From Metridium senile (taxonomy: Eukaryota; Cnidaria; Anthozoa; Actiniaria; Metridiidae): DNA of 64,000 nt. Shown piece by piece: positions 30,868-41,939 of the stretch. A program made the translations under genes and the position numbers. The DNA lies in contig OX459098.1 of the NCBI GenBank assembly GCA_949775045.1, forward strand, positions 20,110,944 through 20,174,943. The letters are read 5' to 3'. The notes beneath the pieces were generated by a model. That model saw only the letters and a list, made by a program, of their open reading frames with translations. It was not told the origin of the DNA and did no database searches. Positions within the stretch are counted from its first letter, which is position 1. Each line of letters begins with the position of its first letter.

Positions 30868-32640
30868 GTCCGAAACATCACCAAGTACTCCCTCTATATC
30901 ATAGTAACATTTCAAGTTTTGTGCTTCTCCGTTAATTTTTAATGCAATATTTATTTGTTAAAATGAAGAATAAGATTTTCTTTGCAAATGACGATAACAA
31001 TATTACTATGTGGGTGTTTTAAGTTTTATCTATACCAGCACCGTGTCTTATTTATAGGTAATGCCTTTCAGATGCCGATAATTTTCTACATCAATGGAGT
31101 ATCATTTTTATCTACCTTTGCAATTATTTCCATTCGGGCAGTACTCCTTTACAATAGTGTAAACCATTAATATTTGATAGGATTTCAAGACCACTGGTAA
31201 ATCAATCTCAAATCAAAGTCAAACCTCAATAAGTTAACCACTGTTAAATCAATCTCAAATTAAAGTCAAACCTCAACTGATATAATTATTTTTTCACCGG
31301 CACAATCCTGAAAACCATCTATTAGGATAAAACAACTGTTATTTTGTTCAATTAGTTTTGCTAGTAGTTGTGGTTTTGAGTACTAGATCATATTAAACAA
31401 ATTTTCCACTAATAAAAATATATCAAAATGTACATTCATTTTAAAAGCTTCAATTCAATACAATTTTAATTTTAAAGTAATTTTCTTTTGAGTTGCTTTC
31501 TCTTTTTTGTTGAATGAAAAAGTTCAGAAAAATTATCCATCTGAATCACCGAAAGTTAGAATTATCGAAAGTTATCGAACGTGGATTGAAATGAGAAAAA
31601 AACAAGATAATCAACACACAGCCTTTTCGCTTTTAGTGTTTGATGAATTGAATTGAAAAAAGTAAAAGAAAATTGTCATATCTATAGTTTGACACTTTAA
31701 AAAGTGCAATCAAACTTACCATGTTTTTTATGCATGTACCCTACAGATAGTCCGAAACATTACCAAATACTCCCTCTTTATATCATAGTTACATTTCAAG
31801 TTCTATGGTTTTCGTTAATTTTTAATGCTATCTGTACGTGTTAAAAACAAAAAACAAACATTACATTTTTAGTTGCCAATGACAATAACAATATTGCTGG
31901 GTGTTTTTAAGTAAACATTTGGCGTAATAAATTTTATCCACACCAGCACCGTGTCTTATTTATACGTAATACCTTTGAGTTACCGATAATTTTGTACATA
32001 AATGGAGTTTCATTTTTATCTACCTTTGCAATTATTTCCATTCTCGCAGTACTCCTTTACAATAGTGTAACCCATTAATATTTGATAGGATTTCAAGAAC
32101 CACTGTTAAATCAATCTCAAATCAAAGTCAAACCTCAATTGAATTATTTCACTTTGAAAATCCTGAAAACTATCTAAACAACTGTAGTTTAATTAGTTTT
32201 GCTGGTAGTTATAGTTTTGAGTACTGGATATTAAACAAACATTTCCGATACAAATACAACAGAATGGACGTTCATTTTAAAAACTTTCAATTCAATACAA
32301 CTTTATAATTTAATTTTAAATTGATCTTCCTTTAAGTTTGTTTCACTATTTGGTTGAATGAAAAAATTCAGAAAAGTTTTCCATCTGAATCACCGAAAGT
32401 TAGAATTATCGAAAGTTAATGAAAGTAGATTGAAATGAGGAAAACTAAGATAATCAGCACACAGCCTTTTCGCTTTTAGTGTTTGATGAATTGAATTGGA
32501 AAAAGTAAAAAAAAATTGTCATATCCTGATTGTTTGAGACTTTCGTGAAAAAGTGCAATAAAACTTACCATGATAATTTGTGTGTGTGTGTGTGTGTGTG
32601 TGAAGTGCATGTACAAGTAATGGATAGTCATATAAAGGAC
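30868..32640 (-). promoter_or_regulatory. Tandem promoter/first-exon blocks of gene 2
   Basis: Same blocks as upstream of gene 1. ATG|GTAAG candidates have the ATG at 31,722-31,720 and 32,571-32,569, with TATA-like boxes about 55-60 bases upstream on the minus strand. Confidence 0.55.
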
Positions 32641-34210
32641 CTGGAAGAGCGCACGGACGACAACTTTCCATAGAATAAACATTGATATACTAAAGTAAAA
32701 TTCACTAGAAGTAACTTAAGGTGAATTTACAGTTTACAGTTTATTCACTTTTTTAAGTTTTCCTTCAGTGGCTTCGCTGAATGGTTTCCTCAGAAACACC
32801 GACGCAGTCTATTCCTTAGCTATTATTGAAGTCGAATTAAAATTTGTACAAAATATACGTACGGGGGAGGGGTGGGGGCAATTCAAAGATCATTCATTGT
32901 TTCGCAACACCTTGCGTTACTCAAACTAAAATAGTGTTTACGTTTTTGTAAACTGATTGATTAAATTTCTTTATTTTCACATTTTCCTATTATTGTCTCG
33001 GGATAGCCCTGTGTAATATGAACATTTTTATACTGGTATAGAACACCAACCAAAACACAAAGCGGGCTTAGATATCATAGTTTTCTATACGTATAATATG
33101 CCTTGATTAGAACATTATCGGTTTGCTCATGACTAACTGAATTGCTTCACATCGAGTACACGCTAGAAGAGCGTCTAGTTCTTTTTCTTACTAGTTTTTG
33201 ATACTCATTTAAATATTCTAATCAAGGACAAGATAACATAAATATATAGAGTACAAACACTAAAAGTGTGCAATGCTTTGTACTATTTACCACTAAATAG
33301 TGTTGATTAAACAATAGAGAACAAAAGAATTTGCATAATTTAGCAGTATTTAGTGGTATTTATGGTAGTTCCGGATACTTGGATTCCTTCAATGAATTTT
33401 TTTATAAATCCTGTCATTTATAGATCATTGTTAGACAAGTCAAAAAACGCGAAAAAAAATTGGGGTCACCGTATTGGTTATAGAGTTATAAGATATAGTA
33501 AAAGTAGGTATTTGCAATAATTTGCGGTGATTTGCTCAAAAGTACCTATTCAAAGCAGTCAAAAAAATGCGAACGTATTCTACAAGGAAAAGCATAAGAT
33601 TATATCAAACGATAGATCTAAGGGCTATCTAGCATTTGCTGTCATAAAAATCATTGAATCATTTCAAAATATGGGTATAAGTGAACCATAGAAGCACAAT
33701 TCTACTCCAATTACGCACCCTATATGTGTATAGAGTTGTAGCATTTGTAAAATTTCAGAAAATTAAATCAATGAATATTTTATTTTTTATTCTAAATCGT
33801 AAGAGTAGTAAGTGCAGTCTTGAATAAAAAGAAAAAAATTGGGGGTCCCCGTACTAATAGGCGAGTTATAAGCGACCGACTGGGTTCTAGTACTTTAAAC
33901 GTCTGCTTAAAACTTGTCATCTCCAGAAACCCTAAAACCTATTTTGTATTAGTTTTACGACTAAAGACGTCAAAATTATATTTTATATTTTCATTTTTAC
34001 AAAGTTGTAGGCCTTGTCATGTAGTGAAACTCTGAGCATGTTTCGAAAAATGTCCCATTTTACCTCCAAAGTTGCATTTTAAAGTCAAAGGAACGTTATT
34101 TTTAAAGTCAGTACAAATATAGTCTCAGGCTAGTATTTAAATGAACAAAGAATCATCGGAAAAACACTGAAGCAGTTCTAGCTGGAAGTGAAACACAAAT
34201 ACAACAATTT
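32640..34210. other. Intergenic spacer in unit 3
   Basis: Near-exact copy of the spacers at 20.1 and 26.4 kb. No gene is seen. Confidence 0.5.
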
Positions 34211-34428
34211 TGATCATTAGTTTTTATTTGTATGTGTTACCATGGTGATATCACAGGAATGCTATATCTATCTATCATCTCTATGACGTAATGTCTAGAT
34301 ATGTGCTACGTAAAAATAATACATTTCATCATATGGAATGTATGTATACGTATTTCAAAAGATTGTTTCATCATGCATGTGTTGCCATGGTAATGAATAC
34401 CATGACGTGTGCGCTGCCATGGTGATAT

Positions 34429-36600
34429 CTATGGGATAGCACATCCATACAGTTCCACCCTAATCGATACATGTCCATACCATGCTAAAGCTACGAATCT
34501 GATAAACCTTGCTGCTACTGGAATTGACAGCTGGTGAGTCACAACTGTTGAGCGGTCCGTGTTTCCTTGGAATTCCTTGAAGAAAGAATTTTTTTGGTGA
34601 GAATAGCAATGGTGAAAAGTTTGTAATGATCACAATAACGTTTTTATAATATAAGTTTTTAAATGCACCCTGAAAATCACCGTTATCATCATTAACATCA
34701 TCACCATCATAACTCATCATTAACATAATCATCACCAACAATCCTCATCATCATCATACATTTTTAAATGCTTTTTGACTTGCATCATCATTATCATCAC
34801 CATCATTATTTTCATCATCATCAATGTCCTCATCATTATCATTATCATCACCACCATCATTCTCATCATCGTCATCATGATTATCGTTGTTATAATCATT
34901 ATCATATGTGTACCTTCACATTGCCTCCATACTTGTATGTCTCCCAGTTGACGCCATCTTGGCTGTATTTGAGGTAGTACTTGGTCACCCATTGACTATA
35001 TGAGTATCGACCCTGTGTAGCAACTTTACTGATGATGCGCATCTGGGTAAGATCAATCTGTAGGTATTCACCTACGGTAGCTGTTTTAGCTGCCCAGCAG
35101 CCATCGCCACTAGTGGAGTGTAGGCGACCACGATCAGGACTATGTCCCGCGTCATAAGAAGAGGAAGCTGTGATTTGAGAATCCTTAATGCGTCCATCTT
35201 GCATTCCCAATGGTGAACCACTTGCACAGTCTGAAAAAAAACGGTTTAAGGTTATCATGGCTTAGAACATTTACTCCCTTTGTCCTAGTGGTAGGGGTGA
35301 TAGGGGGTCGTTTATGGAAATGACGCTTATAAACATGTTAAAGTCATGTTGATTTCAACAAGGTACGACTGTGCGATGTTCTTGTCCGGCAGCTACGATT
35401 AGTATTACAGCCAAGTAAAATGACCCTTACAAGTACGCGGAGTCAACTCCAGTAGGCTTTCTGCTATGGAAATGACGCTTGTAACATGTTAAAGTCATGT
35501 TGATTTCAACAAGGTACGACTGTGCGATGTTCTTGTCCGGCAGCTACGATTAGTATTACAGCCAAGTAAAATGACCCTTACAAGTACGCGGAGTCAACTC
35601 CAGTAGGCTTTCTGCTTCACGGGTTGTAAAGGTTTTCTGAAATGGTGTATTTGTCCCGGGGGGGGGGGGGGTATTGACCCAGATTCGGACGGGGACGTTC
35701 CACTGGTACCTCTAAACCCTGACCCTACTTAAGACAGCAGAATCCTAAAAATACGTATCCTATTCAAGACAATTTGGTAAAAGTAGACCTATCCAAGACC
35801 TATCCCAGGGGAAAATTGTATACCCTAGGTCAGGTAGTGGTCCCGTAGTGATGTCAATATCACATTGTTATTCATTTGAAACATATTGACACCCTGTGTA
35901 AGACATAATAAATTTAGAAAGTGTGACCCTATTTAAGACAAATTAGGCTAAATTGTATACCCTATTCAAGACGCCTAGACAAAAAACCCAGACATGTCCA
36001 ATATACTCAATCTGATACCGACGGTAAAATAAGATTTACCGTCGGTATCAGATGGAGAACTCATTAAATATGCGAATTTTTTTTCGATTAAATATAGGGG
36101 GGGGGGGGCGAGGGGGTATTTGTTCAATGAGCGATTTACTAAACACAACCCGTAATGATTATAACAATAATCTTTTTGACACTACTGATTTAATTTATTC
36201 ACTAACCTTGACACCGATAATCAATTCCATTTCCTTCCATCAAGCAAATCTCTGGATGACTACAATACTTGTTGCTACAGGTAACCATCGGGTGTAGACT
36301 GTACAGCATGTAGCTTCCAGTTGAGTCTGCAACAAGTCCTTCAGGGTAGGAGAGGTGACTACCTCTGTTGATCTGACACAGGCCTGACTTACTGTACCAG
36401 TTGATGCTGTGACACAACGAGTTACCTGCACATTTGGCGAGGCAGCTGTCTGAGGAACAGGTACCCTTGTAGGACTGGATCACGTGATCAACGAGCACGT
36501 GACCTGGCACTTGATATGGTGTAGCGCTACAAGTATCGGCGTATGAATGTTTCCACAGGAACAATTTAAATACAAATAGAAAGTAGATAGTCATGTTATT
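34429..36600 (-). CDS. Secreted PAN/apple - EGF-like - F5/8C protein, gene 3 (mosaic)
   Basis: Coding exons 36600-36207, 35230-34914 and 34575-34429 give 286 aa with an upstream ATG exon (candidates with ATG at 37,909-37,907 and 38,771-38,769). The same domains are present. The last exon and most of the last intron are essentially identical to genes 1 and 2, whereas the discoidin exon (for example SSSYDAGHSPDRGRLHS and LTQMRIISK) and the PAN exon (SATPYQ, LAKCAGNSLC) are diverged. The gene therefore looks like a chimera of recently copied 3' sequence and an older 5' part. Its first intron lacks the LTR-like segment but contains an internal duplication of about 150 bp (about 35,305-35,620) with the word AAGGTACGACTGTGCGATG. 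Confidence 0.85.
36012..36051. repeat. Perfect 17-bp hairpin (gene 3 intron)
   Basis: Third copy of the CTGATACCGACGGTAAA hairpin. It is conserved without change although the neighbouring exons have diverged. Confidence 0.8.
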
Positions 36601-37040
36601 CTGAAATTAATAATGAACATTAAATTAAGCATTGGCGACAGACATCGAAATGCATGTGGACACATTATTATTCATTGAAGTATTGGAAACCCGTGAAGGA
36701 CTGGCTTGCTTACAACTATGCTGTTGTGCCGTTAATTTTGGCATACTAAATTCTCATTGATTAAGGGAAAGAATTATTAAGGAGTATAACAACCAATTTT
36801 ATTATTCAGTAAAAACCCTTCGTCGATGCATGTACACTGCAGAAGCAGATTCTTTATGACAAACGAACTACAAATAAACTATAGGAAAAAGTGGAAGACA
36901 TCCTGGGAGTGGATAAAAAACAGGCCAGACGTCGGATAATAATGGCAAAATGAACTTTGACAGTTTATTGGAGCAGCGACTCTAATAACTCGCCCTAGGA
37001 CGTTCTCATGCCAATAGGGAAAACATGCTGATGATGAAAT

Positions 37041-38771
37041 AGTCCGAAACGTCACCAAGTACTCCCTCTATATCATAGTAACATTTCAAGTTTTGTGCTT
37101 CTCCGTTTATTTTTAATGCAATATATATTTGTTAAAATCAAGAATAAGATTTTCTTTGCAATTAATGACGATAACAATATTACTATTTGGGTGTTTTCAG
37201 TACCAGCACCATGCCTTATTTATACGTAATAACTTTCAGTTATCGACAATTTTGTACATTAATGGAGTTTCATTTTTATCCACCTTTGCAATTATTTTCA
37301 TTCGGGCAGTACTCCTTTACACTAGTGTAAACCATTAATATTTGATAGGATTTCAAGAACCACTGGTAGATCAATATCAAATCAAAGTCAAACCTCAATA
37401 AGTTAACCACTGTTAAATCAATCTCAAATTAAAGTCAAACCTCAACTGATATAATTATTTTTTCACCGGCACAATCCTGAAAACCATCTATTAGGATAAA
37501 ACAACTGTTATTTTGTTCAATTAGTTTGCTAGTAGTTGTGGTTTTGAGTACTGGATCAGTATTAAACAAATCAGTTTTCGACTAATAAAAATATATCAAA
37601 ATGTACATTCATTTTAAAAGCTTTCAATTAATTCAATACAATTTTAATTTTAATTTTAAAGTAATTTTCTTTTGAGTTGCTTTCTTTTTTTGTTGAATGA
37701 AAAAGTTCAGAAAAATTATCCATCTGAATCACCGAAAGTTAGAATTATCGAAAGTTATCGAACGTGGATTGAAATGAGAAAAAAACAAGATAATCAACAC
37801 ACAGCCTTTTCGCTTTTAGTGTTTGATGAATTGAATTGAAAAAAGTAAAAGAAAATTGTCATATCTATAGTTTGAGATTTTCTAGAAAGAGTCCAATTAA
37901 ACTTACCATGTTTTTTATGCATGTACCCTACAGATAGTCCGAAACATCACCAAGTACTACCTCTATATATCATAGTTACATTTCAAGTTCTATTGTTTTC
38001 GTTAATTTTTAATGCTATCTGTACGTGTTAAAAATCAAAAAACAAACATTACATTTTTTAGTTGCCAATGACAATAACAATATTACTATTTAAGTGTTTT
38101 TAGGAAACATTTGGCGTACTAAATGTTATAATCCACACCACCAGTCTTATTTTTAGGTAAATACTTTTCAGTTATCGACAATTTTCTACATAAATGGAGT
38201 TTCATTTTTATGTACCTTTGCAATTATTTTCATTCGGGCAGTACTCCTTTACAATAGTGTAAACCATTAATATTTGATAAGATTTCAAGGCCACTGTTTA
38301 ATCAATCTCAAATTAAAATCAAACTTCACTCTGAATAGAAATATTTAACGCTGAAAATCCTGAAAACAATCTAAACAACTGTTATTTTGTTCAATTAGTT
38401 TTGCTGGTAGTTGTAGTTTTGAGTACTGGATATTAAACAAATTTTCGATACAAATATAACAGAATGTACGTTCATTTTAAAAACTTTCAACTCAATACAA
38501 CTTTAATTTTAAAGTCATTTTCGTTTAAGTTTCTTTGACTATTTGCTGGTTTACTGGTGAAAAAGTTTAGAAAAATTCTCTATCTGAACCGGCATCGAAA
38601 GTTACAATTATCGAAAGTTATCGAAAGTTGATTGAAATGAGAAAAACCAAGATAATCAACACACAGCCTTTTCGCTTTTAGTGTTTGATTAATTGAATTG
38701 GAAAAAGTAAAAGAAAATTGTCGTATCTATAGTTTGAGACTTTCGTGAAAAAGTGCAATCAAACTTACCAT
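37041..38771 (-). promoter_or_regulatory. Promoter/first-exon blocks of gene 3
   Basis: The proximal block starts near 37,041 and the second near 37,937. ATG|GTAAG candidates have the ATG at 37,909-37,907 and 38,771-38,769. The distal one has lost its upstream TATA-containing segment to a LINE insertion immediately beyond it, so only the middle block appears complete. Confidence 0.55.
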
Positions 38772-38779
38772 AATTTTTC

Positions 38780-39119
38780 TTTGTGAACTACAGTATCGAT
38801 TACCAATAGTTAAAACAAATTGGGGGAAGCAAAGGCTGCCCTATCATGCCATTAAAGAATGGAACACTCTAAGTGACGCTGTTAAACAATCTTCAAAAAT
38901 TTCCCAATTTAAGTCTTTTTTCTGAATGAACTATTTAACTATTTATTTAATATTTGCATTTTTGCATAATTGTATTTTTTTCTCACTTTGTATCAATAAT
39001 TTGCCTTCTACTTTTTAACTCCATCATATGATGCATAAAAATTAGTTTACAAGACCTTCTTGAAAATTACTGACTAAAGTGAAGGAGCATCCTGTTAAAA
39101 TATCATTATAAATAAATAA
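38780..39119 (+). mobile_element. 5'-truncated LINE insertion in the distal promoter of gene 3
   Basis: The frame to the TGA at about 38,922 encodes CELQYRLPIVKTNWGKQRLPY and later EWNTLSDAVKQ, SQFKSFF, the C-terminal tail of a non-LTR reverse-transcriptase protein (CR1/L2 style). A 3' UTR follows and ends in an AATAAATAAA tail at about 39,119. The host sequence resumes at GAGCGCACGAACGACAAC, matching genes 1 and 2. Compared with them, the stretch holding the TATA-like box is missing. Confidence 0.7.
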
Positions 39120-39429
39120 AGAGCGCACGAACGACAACTGTGTATAAAAGAAACATTGATATACTAAAGTAAAATTCACTAGAAGTAACTTAAGGTGAAT
39201 TTACAGCTTACAGTTTACTCACTTTTTTAAGTTTTCCTTCAGTGGCTCCGCCGAATGGTTTCCTCAGAAACACCGACGCAGTCTATTAGCTATTGTTATC
39301 AGTCATTTAAAACTCAATTATACTGCACATTGAAAACATATAGTTGCCACAATAGTTTTCATGCTGTCAGTTATATAATTAGTCTTCAGTTCTACAGATG
39401 CTATGTATAACAGTTGAATAGATGAGACA

Positions 39430-41520
39430 GTTTCGTGGTACTTTTACCTGTACTATCCATTACATGTAGTTCACACAAAAAAACATGGTAAGTTTCAAAC
39501 TATACATATGACAATTTTCTTTTACTTTTTCCAATTCAATTAATCAAACACTAAAAGCGAAAAGGCTGTGTGTTGATTATCTTGTTTTTTTTTTTTCTCA
39601 TTTCAATCCACTTTCGATAATTTTCGATAATTCTACTAACTTTCAGTCATTCAGATGGAGAATTTTTCTGAATTTCTTAATTCACTGAACCAAAAGGTGA
39701 AAGCAACTCAAAAGAAACTTATTTTAAAATTAAAAGTGTATTGAATTGAAAGCTTTTAAAATGAATGCACATTCTGTTATATTTGTATCCGGCGAAAATT
39801 TGTTTAATATCATGACAAGTTCTCAAACCAACAACTACCAGCAAAACTGATTGAACAAATTGCTTAGACGTATATATATGGTTTTCAGGATTGTGTTAAA
39901 AAATAATTATATCAGTTGAGATTTGGCTTTGATTTGATATTGATTTACCAGTGGTTCTTGAAATCCTATCACATATTAATGGTTTACACTATTGTAAAGG
40001 AGTACTGCCCGAATGGAAATAATTGCAAAGGTGGATAAAAATGAAACATCAAAATTGTCGATAACTGAAATGTATTACCTAAAAATAAGACACGGTGCTG
40101 GTGCAGATAGAATTTAGTACGCCAAATGTTTCCTAAAGACACTCACATAGTAATGTTGTTATTGTCATTGGCAACTAAAAAATGTAATGTTTGTTTTTTG
40201 ATTTTTAACACGTACAGATAGCATTAAAAATTAACGAAAAACCATAGAACTTGAAATGTAACTATGATATATAGAGGTAGTACTTGGTGATGTTTCGGAC
40301 TATTTGTAGAGTACATCCATAAAAAACATGGTAAGTTTGATTGGACTCTTTCTAGAAAATCTCATATGACAATTTTATTTTATTTTTTTCAATTCAATTA
40401 ATCAAACACTAAAAGCGAAAAGGCTGTGTGTTGATTATCTTTGTATTTCTCATTTCAGTCAGTTTTTGAGTTATCGTGTTAGCTACCATGTCACTTGAGT
40501 TGCTTTTTTTTTCAATGGATAAAATTGAAATTAATATAACTTTCGAATGAAAACAAAAATCAATAAAGTCAGGCACGGTTTTGGAGTTTGATATGTGAAA
40601 CCATTTTTGACTTTAAAATATTATCAATAAGAATACATAGTTTTGACTTATATTCTCGCAAACAAAAAAGGTCGTTTTCGGGTAAAATCCTTTCTACTTG
40701 TCGAAAGTATATTACTTCCAAAAAACTTTAAAATAATGTATACTTTATTAGCCTTTACTTTAGTTTGATGCAAAAAAAAAACAATTTTCAAACGATGGAT
40801 GTCGCACAGGTTGACAGTAACCTTAAGATGGATCATTTTTTTCGAAAATTGTTCGTTCAACCCAAAAAAGAACTCAAAAGAAAATGACTGTAAAATTAAA
40901 TTTGTATTGAATTGAAAGTTAATAAAATGAAAGTACATTCTCTTACTTTTTTTTAATATCCAGTACTCAAAACCACAACTACCATCAAAACTAATTGAAC
41001 AAAATAACAGTTGTTTAGATAGTTTTCAGGATTGTGTTAAAAAAATTATATCAGTTGAGGTTTGACTTTAATTTGAGATTGATTTACCAGTGATCTTGAA
41101 ATCCTATCAAATATTAATGGTTTACACTATTGTAAAGGAGTACTGCCCGAATGGAAATAATTGCAAAGGTAGATAAAAATGAAACTCCTTTTATGTCGAA
41201 AATTGTCAGTATCTGAAAGGTATAACCTATAAATAAGATACGGTGCTGGTATAGATAAAATTTAGTACATCAAATGTTTCCTAAAAAAACACCCATCGAG
41301 TCTCCCCGATTACTATTACACATGTGTAAAGCTAGAAGATTTGAGACTATAATAAAGCTATGGATTCATTGTAATAGTAATATTGTTATCGTCATTTGCA
41401 AAGAAAATCTTATTTTGATTTTAACAAATATATATTACATTAAAAATTAATGAAAAAGCATGGAACTTGAAATGCTACTATGATCGATATAGAGGGAGTA
41501 CTTGGTGATGTTTCGGACCA
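39430..41520 (+). promoter_or_regulatory. Promoter/first-exon blocks of gene 4
   Basis: Three blocks in plus orientation. ATG|GTAAGTTT junctions have the ATG at 39,485-39,487 and 40,328-40,330. The proximal block has a TATA-like GATATAGAGG near 41,486 and instead of ATG|GT has CATCAG|GTTTTC. Spliced from either ATG, the next codons are AAT GAC ATG ACC in frame. Confidence 0.55.
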
Positions 41521-41939
41521 TTTCATCATCATCAGGTTTTCCCTATTGGCACGAGAACGGCTTAGGGCGAGTTATTAGAATCGCTGCTCCAATAAACTGT
41601 CATAGTTCATTTTTCCATTATTATCCGTCTGGCTTGTTGTTTTTGCACTCCAAGGATGTTTTCCATTTTTTCACACAGTTTATTTGTAGTTCGTTTGTCA
41701 AAAGGAATCTGCTTCTGCAGAGTACATGCATCGACGAAGGTTTTTACTGAATAATAAGATTGTTTGTAATACTATTTAATAATTCTTTTCGGCCCGCAAT
41801 CAATGAAAATTTAGTATTTCAAAATTAACTGTAAAATAGCACAGTTCTAAACAAGCCAGTCGCATCCTTCAAGGGTTCCCAATATTTTAATGGATAATGA
41901 TTTGTCCATATGCATTTCTATGTTCTTTACTAATTTCAG

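Larger units (their letters stand above)
17522..34910. repeat. Recent 6.25-kb tandem duplication (three units, the last switching to older sequence)
   Basis: Unit starts fall at about 17,522, 23,773 and 30,023. Corresponding features are offset by 6,250-6,253 bases throughout. Units 2 and 3 look base-for-base the same until about 34,786, and unit 1 differs from them only at scattered bases and homopolymer or (GT)n lengths. After about 34,914 unit 3 passes into a clearly diverged paralogue. Each unit contains one PAN exon, its upstream promoter blocks, an intergenic part, and the last two exons of the neighbouring gene. Confidence 0.93.
36601..41939. repeat. Large imperfect palindrome between head-to-head genes 3 and 4
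   Basis: Upstream sequence of gene 3 (36,601-39,300, minus orientation) recurs inverted as upstream sequence of gene 4 (about 39,420-41,939, plus orientation). Matching words include AACACACAGCCTTTTCGCTTTTAGTG with its complement at about 39,550 and 40,395, and the ATG|GTAAG junctions. The axis is near 39.3-39.4 kb. The arms have diverged by indels, so this is an old inverted duplication. Confidence 0.85.
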
